Below are positions 51,172-59,631 of a stretch of 64,000 nucleotides of DNA, piece after piece (positions within the stretch are counted from its first letter, which is position 1; every line of letters begins with the position of its first letter). The notes below the pieces were generated by a model. The model worked only from the letters and a program-made list of their open reading frames with translations. It did not search any database and was not told where the DNA came from. Source of the DNA: Chryseobacterium indologenes (lineage in GTDB: Bacteria; Bacteroidota; Bacteroidia; Flavobacteriales; Weeksellaceae); the NCBI GenBank assembly GCA_002439165.1, contig DJTE01000033.1, forward strand, positions 1-64,000. The letters are read 5' to 3'. Both the position numbers and the translations under genes were made by a program.

Positions 51172-51362
51172 TTTTTAATGGTTTGATTTCTTTTGATTAA
51201 TGAATTATGTACCGGACCACTGCTCAGTAAGCAGGTCTGGAAATAAAAAGGATTCCGGAGAATCTGTCCGCTTACGGACCTGTTCTCAGGTAAAATAATC
51301 GGAGTCAGCAAAGCTGAATGTAAACTGACCGGTTATTTCAAACAGATCATTAAATAAAGAAA

Positions 51363-51770
51363 TCAAATGATAAGCTTACGGTACTGCAGAAAAATAGGAA
51401 GCCGGTTTCCTGTTTTTACAGTACTGTAAAAAGGATGTTTTAGAAGTTTAGACCATAGAAAAGCTCCGGAGAAAACGATGAAACTGAAAACGGCTAACTC
51501 CGGAATATCGGAGAAACTGAAATCTTTATAACTTTGTTCTTTAACAACGAGAACCTCTTTTTCTTTACAGATCTTGCATACAGAAGGTCCTGAAGTACGA
51601 AAGCTTTTTTCTTTGGAAGCTGAAGATTGGGAAACAGAAGTACATCCGGAATTCAGCCATTGCCTGATACTGTTTTTTACAGCACACGAAGAAATAAGGA
51701 CACAGAAAGTAAAGACCATTGCTAAAATGGTTCTGAACTTTTGAGGTGTATGCTGTCTTACGGAAATCAT
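51363..51770 (-). CDS. Small membrane protein with CxxC motif
   Basis: A 135-residue protein with a hydrophobic N-terminus ending in LISSC (Cys29, lipobox-like), then Cys43, then a CKIC pair at about 65-68, and a second hydrophobic helix at about 90-107 (AVFSFIVFSGAFLW). The C-terminus is basic. I do not recognise the family. It lies 191 bases upstream of the TlpA-like pair, same strand. The cysteines and position make it a possible partner of the oxidoreductases. Confidence 0.5.
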   Translation of the reverse strand: MISVRQHTPQKFRTILAMVFTFCVLISSCAVKNSIRQWLNSGCTSVSQSSASKEKSFRTSGPSVCKICKEKEVLVVKEQSYKDFSFSDIPELAVFSFIVFSGAFLWSKLLKHPFYSTVKTGNRLPIFLQYRKLII

Positions 51771-51907
51771 CAGGCAAATATTGTATTATTTGCTGCAATA
51801 GCCAAAATATTAACAAATTTTATCACAGGTTTTTATATGACGTGCTTCGGTTCATTTATTTTCGGATAAAATTTCTTTATATCCTTTGGTAAAACCTGCC
51901 TTAATCA

Positions 51908-51938
51908 TTGATAAACGGAAGCAAATTTTGTATTTTTG
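51908..51938 (+). promoter_or_regulatory. Promoter of the HTH-S24 regulator
   Basis: TTG at 51908-51910 and TATTTTTG at 51931-51938 are 20 bases apart. Transcription would start near 51945, so the regulator must start at the ATG at 51956 and not further upstream. Confidence 0.75.
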
Positions 51939-51955
51939 CCGACATACTTATACCA

Positions 51956-52747
51956 ATGTCAGTTTTTTCAAATAATATACGCTTTTTAAGAGCCAGAAGA
52001 AAGCTCTCCCAGCAGAATGTAGCCGATGAATTAACAATTTCCAGAGTCCGGTACTCCAAATATGAAAACGGAATATCTGAACCACCTATCGGGTTGCTGA
52101 TAAAAATATCCAAATACTTTCATGTAAGCATAGACCTGCTGCTGTCGGTAGATATCGGGAAATATCCAATGGATGAAATGCTGAAACTCCCGGATAACAG
52201 GATTGTTCTTCCTGTGGCAGTAGATACTCATGGAAACGACACCATCGAAATTATTCCTCAAAAAGCATCTATGGGATATCTGGAGGGTTACAGCGATGTA
52301 GAATATATTGAAAGTCTCCAGCGTATCGCACTCCCCTTTCTCACCAACGGAAAATACAGGGCTTTTCCGGCAGATGGAGACTCCATGCCACCCTTCAGAA
52401 ACGGTTCTTATATTGTAGGGAAATATGTAGAAGGAATCAATGAACTGAAACCGGGGAAAACTTATGTCTTTGTAACATTAAATGATGGAATCACTTATAA
52501 GCGCTTTAAAGAAAAGAAAGAAAATTCTATCTGTGTAAGCGCAGACAACTCGTTTTATGAACCTTATGATATTCCTTTTGAGGAAGTGGTAGAAATATGG
52601 CAGTATGCTTCAGGAATTTTTCCGGAAGATTTTGAGCCCGGGGATTATGAAAGCTATAATTTTAAAGAAATGTTCCGGGAGCTGAGACAGGACATCAGAG
52701 AACTGGACCGTAAGGTTTCTGTGCGCCGCCGGAAGACTTCATCATAA
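51956..52747 (+). CDS. XRE-type regulator with S24/LexA-like C-terminal domain
   Basis: A 263-residue protein, starting at the ATG at 51956 (MSVFSNNIRFLRARRK). The N-terminal HTH is RKLSQQNVADELTISRVRYSKYENG. The C-terminal domain is S24-like: GDSMPPFRNGSYIV has the Ser of the Ser-Lys dyad, and TYKRFKEKKENSIC carries the expected Lys. A charged helical tail ends in RRRKTSS. Such cI-like regulators act in stress or mobile-element control, but no phage gene lies nearby. It has its own promoter and a strong terminator. Confidence 0.88.
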   Translation: MSVFSNNIRFLRARRKLSQQNVADELTISRVRYSKYENGISEPPIGLLIKISKYFHVSIDLLLSVDIGKYPMDEMLKLPDNRIVLPVAVDTHGNDTIEIIPQKASMGYLEGYSDVEYIESLQRIALPFLTNGKYRAFPADGDSMPPFRNGSYIVGKYVEGINELKPGKTYVFVTLNDGITYKRFKEKKENSICVSADNSFYEPYDIPFEEVVEIWQYASGIFPEDFEPGDYESYNFKEMFRELRQDIRELDRKVSVRRRKTSS

Positions 52748-52755
52748 TAATGTAC

Positions 52756-52800
52756 AAAACCGGCTCTTCAAAAAACAATTGATTTTGGAGAGCCGGTTTT
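52756..52800. terminator. Bidirectional 12-bp hairpin
   Basis: AAAACCGGCTCT (52756-52767) and AGAGCCGGTTTT (52789-52800) are exact complements. It lies between the convergent HTH-S24 gene and the hypothetical gene at 52814 and can end both. Confidence 0.92.
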
Positions 52801-52813
52801 AATTTTAATCTCA

Positions 52814-53251
52814 TCAGTAATAAAAATGATGAGTGAAAAAATAAATATAACCGCCTTCAGTTTCAAGCATAAAGCAGATCTCAGAATCGTAATCGGTCCT
52901 AATGCTATCGGTAACCTGATAAATATGCCTTATTTCTTCTTTAATATATTTTTCAATTTCCAAATCTAATTTCCACAGGTACTGAAAATCAGAGATTGTT
53001 TCCAGCATGGCTTTCTTATTTGTAGGAACCAAATGCATTTTACTCATATCATATTCGTCCAGACCGGATGTTCCCATTGCTGAAATAAGGAAGGAAACCA
53101 GGTCCGGAATATCTTTTTTCTGTGCCCGGATCACATTGAAAATAATTTCATCCCGGTTAAAAATAACCTCAGTAATATCCTTTTTAGGGATAAAAAAATC
53201 ATAATCACGGTTCTGAAGTCTTTCAGACATCACAGCAGGATCAAACGGCAT
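52814..53251 (-). CDS. Hypothetical cytoplasmic protein
   Basis: A 145-residue protein, acidic and mixed helical and beta, with no signal peptide or span. SDFQYLWKLDLEIEKYIKEEI and ICFMLETEGGYIYFFTHHFYY are notable. Not recognised. It is 11 bases downstream of the methyltransferase gene on the same strand and probably co-transcribed with it. Confidence 0.6.
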   Translation of the reverse strand: MPFDPAVMSERLQNRDYDFFIPKKDITEVIFNRDEIIFNVIRAQKKDIPDLVSFLISAMGTSGLDEYDMSKMHLVPTNKKAMLETISDFQYLWKLDLEIEKYIKEEIRHIYQVTDSIRTDYDSEICFMLETEGGYIYFFTHHFYY

Positions 53252-53262
53252 GAGGAGAAGAT

Positions 53263-53874
53263 TTATAATTTCTTAAATCCGCAAAACTGGAAATTCTGTA
53301 CAGTATTGAAAGGAGTAATATGATCTTCTGTGAAACATTTTACAGCTTCAAAATCACGGTTGAACTTTTCTTTCATGGCTGCTTCGGAATATTGCCTGAT
53401 TTCCAGTCCGCTGCACTTCTGAGGTCCGTTTTCCGAAAATGTTCCTAATAAAAAATGCCCGTTTTCCGCAATGGAACGGCTTAAAAGAACCTTGTATCTT
53501 TCAATATCATCTTCGTTGGTAAGAAAATGGAAAACAGCCCTGTCATACCAGAAATCAAAAGAAATATCATTCCTGAATTCCGTAATATCCGAGACTACCC
53601 AGTGTATTCTCTCCGCTTTTTTTCCTAACCGCTTTTTTGCTTTTTCCAGAGCGTTTGCGGAAATGTCAAGCACCCAGATGTTTTCATACCCTTTTTCAAG
53701 CAATGCGTCTGCAAAATTACTTTCACCACCGCCAACATCAATGATATAAGCTGTTTTGGGCAACTGAATTTCTTCTAAATACTTCATGACGGTTTCAGGA
53801 TATTCCTGCGTCCAGCTTACTTCCTGAGGTGATTTTTCGGAGAATACCTTTTCCCAGTGCTCTTTATTTTTCAT
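53263..53874 (-). CDS. Class I SAM-dependent methyltransferase
   Basis: A 203-residue enzyme, taking the ATG at 53874 (MKNKEHWEKVFSEKSPQEVSW). The SAM-binding motif I is IDVGGGESNFADALL, motif II is VLDISANALEKAKKRLG, and WVVSDITEFRNDISFDFWYDRAVFHFL follows. The type is close to SAM methyltransferases of the TehB-like or UbiE-like group. Substrate unknown. A longer frame upstream to 54057 has no methyltransferase character and overlaps the divergent gene, so it is rejected. Confidence 0.88.
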   Translation of the reverse strand: MKNKEHWEKVFSEKSPQEVSWTQEYPETVMKYLEEIQLPKTAYIIDVGGGESNFADALLEKGYENIWVLDISANALEKAKKRLGKKAERIHWVVSDITEFRNDISFDFWYDRAVFHFLTNEDDIERYKVLLSRSIAENGHFLLGTFSENGPQKCSGLEIRQYSEAAMKEKFNRDFEAVKCFTEDHITPFNTVQNFQFCGFKKL

Positions 53875-53984
53875 TTCTAAGGAATTTGTTGGTAAATAAC
53901 TGTGCAATATTAAGCTTAAAAAAGGCCGGATACAACGTTTTTCTGTTGGAATATGAAGCTTATTTGTGAAACATTGCACGATCA

Positions 53985-54017
53985 TTTGGAATACAAGTAA
54001 TAAAAATATTATTTTTG
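53985..54017 (+). promoter_or_regulatory. Promoter of the gene at 54037
   Basis: TTG at 53986-53988 and TATTTTTG at 54010-54017 are 21 bases apart. Transcription would start near 54024 with a very short leader. Confidence 0.65.
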
Positions 54018-54036
54018 ACACAAGAAAAGACCAATT

Positions 54037-54528
54037 ATGCTGAATGACGCTTCCCACAAGCTGATTCCGATGACCGATTTTGTCATTGAGTACTACTCAA
54101 ATGAAGGATATGCCGATCTTCAGACATTGAAAATGATGAAAAACTATGCCGGTTTTTTGCGCCAGCGTCTCTCTCTTGGGATGTTTGTACCCGTAGATAC
54201 TCAGGGAAATGTACTGAAAGAACCTAAAAATTATGCCGACTGGAAATCTCTTGAGCATAATGACGGGAAAAGAAGTGATACGGCAGGATTTGAAGAGCAG
54301 GCAGAATATCAGGCAGCAGAAGAAAAATGCCTGTTTGAAGGGTTTAAAGTGGATTATAACGGATATTCAAAGGTCAGAATTATTGCCGTATACGACCCTT
54401 CCATAGAATTATCCTTTAATAAAACCGATCTGCTCCCTTCAGGATTCAATGATGTTGAATCACTGACTGTTTTTGATGATATTTACCTTACCGGCAGCGC
54501 TTTAAAATTGATCGGGATAAAAAAATAA
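54037..54528 (+). CDS. Hypothetical acidic protein
   Basis: A 163-residue cytoplasmic protein. The N-terminal half has YADLQTLKMMKNYAGFLRQRLSLGMFVP; the rest is acidic and beta-rich with IAVYDPSIELSFN near the middle of the second half. Not recognised. It has its own promoter and terminator. Confidence 0.62.
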   Translation: MLNDASHKLIPMTDFVIEYYSNEGYADLQTLKMMKNYAGFLRQRLSLGMFVPVDTQGNVLKEPKNYADWKSLEHNDGKRSDTAGFEEQAEYQAAEEKCLFEGFKVDYNGYSKVRIIAVYDPSIELSFNKTDLLPSGFNDVESLTVFDDIYLTGSALKLIGIKK

Positions 54529-54552
54529 CTCATGTTCCGGTTTATATAGTAC

Positions 54553-54584
54553 AAAAACCTCTATCTGTTCCGATAAAGGTTTTT
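54553..54584 (+). terminator. Terminator of the 54037 gene
   Basis: AAAAACCT (54553-54560) and AGGTTTTT (54577-54584) form an 8-bp stem with a 16-base loop and a T run. Confidence 0.75.
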
Positions 54585-54732
54585 TATGCATCGTTTAGCT
54601 GACACATGCCCGCTTTATTGAAAAACAATCCCTGTTGATACAGGTCAAATCCGCTCATCTGCACGGTAATGTGTTCAGCCTTTTTCCGGTTAATTTTTTT
54701 AGGTTTCGGTAGTTGGAGTCTTCGTTAAGGAT

Positions 54733-55644
54733 TTAGAAGAGACCTTCTACTGACAGATACCTTTCTCCGGTATCATAGTTGATGGTAAGGATTTTTGCGT
54801 TAGTTTGTATTTCCGGAAGATGTTTTGCAATGGCTGCAAGAGCGGCTCCTGTTGAAACGCCAACAAAAAGCCCTTCTTTTTTCGCTGCATTGATTGTATA
54901 TTCATAAGCTTCGTCTTTCCCTACCGTGATAACACCATCCAGAAGACTAATATCAAGAATGGAAGGTACAAATCCGGCTCCCAGCCCCTGTAATGGATGG
55001 GGTGCAGGGCTTCCTCCGCTTAATACCGGGGATAATTCCGGTTCCACGGCAATGACTTTAACGTTGGGATATTTTTCTTTTACGGTTTTGGCAATCCCGG
55101 TAATATGTCCTCCTGTTCCTACTCCGGTAATGATGTAATCCAGTCCGTCCGGGAAATCTTTTAAAATTTCCTGAGCAGTGGTTTCGGTATGGATTTTTAC
55201 GTTGGCCGGATTGTCAAACTGTCTCGGAATCCATGAGTTTGGAGTTTCTTCTGCCAGTTCATTGGCTTTTTCAATGGCTCCTTTCATTCCTTTCTCCCTG
55301 GGGGTCAGCACAAATTCAGCTCCATAGGCTTCCATGATCTTACGGCGTTCGATACTCATGCTTTCAGGCATTACAAGTATAAGTTTATAGCCTTTCACAG
55401 CAGCTGCCAGAGCCAGTCCGATTCCTGTATTTCCGCTGGTAGGTTCTATAATGGTGCTGTCCTTATGTAATAAACCTTTGGCTTCAGCATCTTCAATCAT
55501 GGCCAGGGCAATTCTGTCTTTAATGCTTCCGCCGGGGTTGCTTTTTTCCAGCTTGATCCATATTTCATGATCTGTATTGAAAAGGTGGTTGATCTTTACG
55601 ACGGGGGTATTTCCGATCGTTTCTAGTACGTTCTGAAATTTCAT
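54733..55644 (-). CDS. cysK: Cysteine synthase (O-acetylserine sulfhydrylase)
   Basis: A 303-residue PLP enzyme that makes cysteine from O-acetylserine and sulfide. The PLP lysine is Lys42 in SNPGGSIKDRIA. The phosphate loop is PTSGNTGIGLA, and GVGTGGHITGIAKT and GVSTGAALAA follow. It is the last gene of the sulfate-assimilation operon, 22 bases after the serine acetyltransferase gene. The length suits CysK/CysM; the choice of CysK is by best fit and context. Confidence 0.93.
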   Translation of the reverse strand: MKFQNVLETIGNTPVVKINHLFNTDHEIWIKLEKSNPGGSIKDRIALAMIEDAEAKGLLHKDSTIIEPTSGNTGIGLALAAAVKGYKLILVMPESMSIERRKIMEAYGAEFVLTPREKGMKGAIEKANELAEETPNSWIPRQFDNPANVKIHTETTAQEILKDFPDGLDYIITGVGTGGHITGIAKTVKEKYPNVKVIAVEPELSPVLSGGSPAPHPLQGLGAGFVPSILDISLLDGVITVGKDEAYEYTINAAKKEGLFVGVSTGAALAAIAKHLPEIQTNAKILTINYDTGERYLSVEGLF

Positions 55645-55666
55645 ATCAATGTAATTTTTTTGTTTT

Positions 55667-56497
55667 TTATATCACAAAGGTTAACGATTCAGGTAATGAA
55701 CTGTTGTCCTTTATTTTGATTTCACTTTTATGGTAAACCAGAGAATGGGCAGGGACATCCTGGGTAACCCAGACGTTTCCTCCAATGATGCTTTCTCTTC
55801 CTATGGTTGTATTTCCGCCCAGAATAGTGGCTCCGGAATAAATAATGACATCATCTTCAATATTGGGATGTCTTTTCTGGTTGGCTTTTTCTTTGGAAAC
55901 ATTCAAAGCTCCGAGAGTTACGCCCTGATAGATTTTGACATGGTTTCCTATCACGGTTGTTTCACCGATCACAATTCCGGTTCCGTGATCTATAAAGAAA
56001 GATTTTCCTATTACTGCACCCGGATGGATGTCAATTCCCGTTTTACTGTGTGCATATTCTGAAATGACACGGGGTAATATCTTGACTTCCTGTATCCAAA
56101 GCTGGTGCGAAATGCGGTATACATAGGTGGCGAAAAATCCGGGATATGCCAGATAAACTTCCTCCAGAGAATCCGCAGCAGGGTCAAACTCTAAAATAGA
56201 TTCTGCATCCAGAACCAGCTGCTCATACAGTTCAGGTAAAGCTCCAAAGAACCGGTCGGCATGATCTTCTGCTTTTCCTTTATTTTCCGTTACCGTACTG
56301 ATCAGGTCAAAAAGTGTTTTCTGCAGGGCATCAAAGTTTTTTCTCAACAGATCTTCCGTATTGTCATTCTGCGGAAGGAAAAGGGTTTCATACAAATCCT
56401 TAACCCATTTTTTAGTTTTTATTTTATCAAAGAATCCATTGGGATTATTCTGTTTGGTCTGATGAATTCTTTCAATTAAATGATTGGAAATGGCCAT
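55667..56497 (-). CDS. cysE: Serine O-acetyltransferase
   Basis: A 276-residue enzyme with an N-terminal helical domain and a C-terminal left-handed beta-helix of hexapeptide repeats. The landmarks are SKTGIDIHPGAVIGKSFFIDHGTGIVIGE, then YQGVTLGAL and KRHPNIEDDVIIYSGATILGG. It makes O-acetylserine from serine and acetyl-CoA for the next enzyme. It is 5 bases after cysN and 22 before cysK. The long N-terminal domain is the type called EpsC in Firmicutes and plants. Confidence 0.92.
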   Translation of the reverse strand: MAISNHLIERIHQTKQNNPNGFFDKIKTKKWVKDLYETLFLPQNDNTEDLLRKNFDALQKTLFDLISTVTENKGKAEDHADRFFGALPELYEQLVLDAESILEFDPAADSLEEVYLAYPGFFATYVYRISHQLWIQEVKILPRVISEYAHSKTGIDIHPGAVIGKSFFIDHGTGIVIGETTVIGNHVKIYQGVTLGALNVSKEKANQKRHPNIEDDVIIYSGATILGGNTTIGRESIIGGNVWVTQDVPAHSLVYHKSEIKIKDNSSLPESLTFVI

Positions 56498-56502
56498 TTT
56501 TT

Positions 56503-57741
56503 CTACTGAATTATACAGGCGGCAACCGTTGAGTTGGAAGTTTCATCCACCAGAATGGCTGCTCCTGTGGTTTTATTATTGCTAAAGCTATCATAAACCA
56601 AAGGCTGTGCCGTACGGAGTGTAACTTTCACAATTTCATTGAGTTTTATTTCGTTCTCAATCTGTTCCCGGTTCAGCGTATTCACATTGATCTTATATTC
56701 AATATCTTTAACAATGGTTTTAACCTGTCTGCTGTTTTGCTGAAGGATATATTTATTACCGGGCTGCAGAGGTTTCTGATCGAGCCAGCATAACAGGACT
56801 TTCAGATCTTTTTCTATGTAAGGAAGCTCTTCTTCAGCGGTAAAAACGTCTCCTCTGCTGATATCCAGATCATGCGCAATGTGGATCACTGCCGGCTGGC
56901 CTTCAAAGACTTCTTCTTTTTCTGCTCCATTAACCTCAATTTTAGAGATCAGGCTCGTTAAACCTGCCGGAAGAATATGAATCCGGTCTCCTTTTTTGAA
57001 CTGTCCGCTCAGTATTTGCCCTGCATAGCCCCTGTAATCATGAAGTTCTTCGGTCTGAGGACGGATCACATACTGAACCTGAAAACGGTTTCCTTTATTT
57101 TTTTCTTCATTCAGCGTTACCTGTTCCAGATATCACAGAAGGGAACTTCCTTGGTACCAGTCTGTTCTGGATGAAGTGGTGACAATATTATCTCCTTTCA
57201 GTGCAGAGATCGGAAAATAAGTAACGTCATTCAGTCCCAGGTTTTCTGCAATTTTGGAATAGTCTGATTTAATGGATTCAAAAACATCTTCAGAATAATC
57301 CACCATATCCATTTTATTGATGGTGACCGCTACTTTCTTTAACTGTAAAAGTGAGGCAATGATGGAATGCCTTCTGGTCTGCTCTATCACTCCTTTTCTG
57401 GCATCAATCAGAATAACCATCAGATCGGAATTGGATGCCCCGGTGATCATATTCCGGGTATACTGTACATGGCCCGGAGCATCGGCAATAATAAATTTCC
57501 TTTTGGGTGTTGAAAAATAACGGTAGGCTACATCAATAGTGATCCCCTGTTCTCTTTCTGCCCTCAGCCCGTCGGTTAAAAGAGCCAGGTCTACACCATC
57601 TTCATTTTTGTTTTTAGAATGTTTTTCAAGCACTTCCAGCTGATCCTGTAAAATACTTTTGCTATCGTAAAGCAGTCTTCCGATAAGTGTACTTTTACCA
57701 TCATCTACGCTTCCTGCTGTTATAAATCTTAATATATCCAT
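56503..57741 (-). pseudogene. cysN: Sulfate adenylyltransferase large subunit, interrupted by an in-frame TGA
   Basis: The gene would encode a 412-residue GTPase subunit. It opens MDILRFITAGSVDDGKSTLIG with the P-loop (GSVDDGKS, residues 10-17), then DAPGHVQYTRNM and NKMDMVDYS. After WYQGSSLL at codon 202 a TGA (complement of 57133-57135) interrupts the frame, and the next codons, in the same frame, continue YLEQVTLNEEKNKGNRFQ and on to a normal end at 56503. No base is missing: it is a single nonsense codon. The break falls between the GTPase part and the beta-barrel parts. The second half could only start from an internal GTG (57069). CysN is needed to activate sulfate, so the pathway is probably off unless read-through or a sequence error applies. 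Confidence 0.92.
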
Positions 57742-57918
57742 CGGGTTTTGTTTATAAGTAATGGGTAATGAGTAATTTTAAATTGTATTCCAGTATCCTT
57801 ACCCTTAAAAATGAAAGCTTTCTGTAAAAAAAATAAGGGTATAATAATTTTCACAGGCTCTCCGTAAGAATAAGTAAACTGTCCGTTTATTACTTATTAT
57901 CCATTGCTGATCGTTTAT

Positions 57919-58827
57919 CTAAAAATAACCTCCTTTTTTTCTGTCTTCCATCGCAGCTTCCGTTACCCTGTCGTCAATACGGGTTTCTCCACGTTCTGAA
58001 ATTCTGGTGGCCACGATTTCTTCGATGACGGCATCAATGGTTTCGGCCCGGGATTCTACTGCTGCAGTACAGGTCATGTCGCCTACGGTTCTGTACCGTA
58101 TCTTCCTGGTTGTGACAATATCGTCAGGTTCTAAAAATACATGTTCGGAATTGGCAAGCCATTGCCCGTTAAAGTCTACCACTTCTCTTTCATGCGAAAA
58201 ATAAATGGATGGCAGCGCTATCTTTTCTCTCCGGATATAGTTCCAGATATCAAGTTCTGTCCAGTTACTGATCGGGAATACCCGTACATTTTCTCCTTTG
58301 TGGATTTTTCCGTTGAAAATATTCCACAGTTCGGGACGCTGAAGTTTAGGGTCCCACTGTCCGAATTCGTCGCGGACAGAGAATATTCTTTCTTTGGCAC
58401 GCGCTTTTTCTTCATCTCTTCTTGCTCCTCCGATACAGGCATCAAATTCAAACTCTTCAATGGTATCCAGCAAAGTATAGGTCTGCAGCCAGTTCCTGCT
58501 TGGGAATTTTCCTCTGGCTTCAGTAAGCTTCCTGCTTTTGATGGTATCTTCCACATTTCTTGCAACCAGCTCCACATTCAGCTGATTTACCAGCTGGTCC
58601 CGGAATTCCAGTACCTCCGGAAAGTTGTGCCCGGTATCTACATGAACAAATTTAAAGGGGATCTTTCCGTGGAAGAATGCTTTTCTTGCCAGGTGAGCCA
58701 GAACAATACTGTCTTTTCCGCCGCTGAATAATAAAGCCGGTCGTTCAAACTGTCCCGCAACTTCTCTTAATATGTAAATAGATTCGGCCTCCAGCTGATC
58801 TAAATAATTTAATTGGTGTATTGACAT
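57919..58827 (-). CDS. cysD: Sulfate adenylyltransferase small subunit
   Basis: A 302-residue enzyme, starting at the ATG at 58827 (MSIHQLNYLDQLEAESIYILREVA), 11 bases after the cysH stop. The PP-loop is LLFSGGKDSIVLAHLA. HVDTGHNFPEVLEFRD and GGARRDEEKARAKER follow, and the C-terminus ends in EAAMEDRKKGGYF as usual. It makes APS from sulfate and ATP together with CysN. A 177-base spacer with ATTACTC-like repeats separates it from the broken cysN. Confidence 0.95.
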   Translation of the reverse strand: MSIHQLNYLDQLEAESIYILREVAGQFERPALLFSGGKDSIVLAHLARKAFFHGKIPFKFVHVDTGHNFPEVLEFRDQLVNQLNVELVARNVEDTIKSRKLTEARGKFPSRNWLQTYTLLDTIEEFEFDACIGGARRDEEKARAKERIFSVRDEFGQWDPKLQRPELWNIFNGKIHKGENVRVFPISNWTELDIWNYIRREKIALPSIYFSHEREVVDFNGQWLANSEHVFLEPDDIVTTRKIRYRTVGDMTCTAAVESRAETIDAVIEEIVATRISERGETRIDDRVTEAAMEDRKKGGYF

Positions 58828-58838
58828 TTTTCTCTTTT

Positions 58839-59552
58839 TTATTGATGAATATGCAGACCGCATTCTTTTTTACCGGCATCTTCCCACCACCAGCGTCCTG
58901 CTCTGAAGTCTTCCCCTTCTTTAACCGCTCTGGTACAGGGGGCACATCCTATGCTGACAAAGCCTTTTTTATGAAGCCGGTTGTAAGGTAAGTGATGGTC
59001 CTGTACGTAATCTGCCACCTGTTCTGAAGTCCAGTGAAGAATAGGGTGAAACTTAATGATCCTGTTATCAGGATCCCACTCCAGTTCGGGCATATTTTGC
59101 CGGTTCGCCGAATGTCCGGCTCTCAGTCCTGTGATCCATACCCGGTATCCTTCCAGTGCTTTTTTCAAAGGATGTACCTTACGGATGGTACAGCATGCTT
59201 TCCTTTGCTCTACGGACTGATAGAATGAATCCGGTCCGTTTTCTGTTACAAATTTTTTTAATTCTCCGGTATCAGGATAATAGGCTTTAATATTCTTTTT
59301 AAAAAAAGCTTTGGTATTGGTCCACGTCTCATAGGTTTCCTCGAAAAGACGCCCTGTGTCTAAGGTGAAAATATCGATATCCAGATCTTTGATCAGATGA
59401 GTGATCACCTGGTCTTCATAGCTGAAACTGGTGGAAAAGATAACCCGCCCCGGAAATCTGTTGACCAGTATCTGTAATCCATTATCCTGAAAAGTACTTT
59501 CAGAAGCCTCTGCCAGAAGCTTTTCAAATTCATGTTTCAGATTGTTTTCCAT
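58839..59552 (-). CDS. cysH: Adenylyl-sulfate reductase (CysH family, Cys4 type)
   Basis: A 237-residue thioredoxin-dependent reductase that converts activated sulfate to sulfite. The [4Fe-4S] cysteines are C120/C121 (KACCTIRKV) and C203/C206 (GCAPCTRA), and the catalytic Cys is C231 in ECGLH. The presence of the CC and CxxC cluster pairs marks the APS-reductase type, as opposed to PAPS reductase that lacks them. The PP-loop region is FSTSFSYEDQVI. It is the first gene of the operon, behind a likely promoter and an operator-like dyad. Confidence 0.95.
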   Translation of the reverse strand: MENNLKHEFEKLLAEASESTFQDNGLQILVNRFPGRVIFSTSFSYEDQVITHLIKDLDIDIFTLDTGRLFEETYETWTNTKAFFKKNIKAYYPDTGELKKFVTENGPDSFYQSVEQRKACCTIRKVHPLKKALEGYRVWITGLRAGHSANRQNMPELEWDPDNRIIKFHPILHWTSEQVADYVQDHHLPYNRLHKKGFVSIGCAPCTRAVKEGEDFRAGRWWWEDAGKKECGLHIHQ

Positions 59553-59574
59553 ATTCCTTTGAAATTAAGTCTTG

Positions 59575-59614
59575 CAAAGATATACAAAATACTATAAGTC
59601 CTATCAAAATAGTA
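59575..59614 (-). promoter_or_regulatory. cysH operon promoter and operator-like dyad
   Basis: On the minus strand TATCTTTG (59582-59575) is a good -7 element, and a TTG lies 22 bases upstream (59607-59605), slightly longer than usual spacing. TACTAT (59590-59595) and ATAGTA (59609-59614) form a dyad 25 bases long over the promoter, a likely binding site for the adjacent Rrf2 regulator. Confidence 0.6.
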
Positions 59615-59631
59615 GAATTTAAATAAAAAAA

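Noticed and set aside
51908..52747. A prophage remnant around the cI-like regulator
   Set aside because: No integrase, structural or replication gene is near. It is a single regulator with its own promoter and terminator.
53875..54057. N-terminal extension of the methyltransferase to 54057
   Set aside because: The 61 extra residues are hydrophobic with no family match and overlap the promoter and start of the divergent gene.
57133..57135. Selenocysteine decoding of the TGA in cysN
   Set aside because: CysN has no selenocysteine in any known form, the position aligns with an ordinary residue, and no insertion element is evident next to it.
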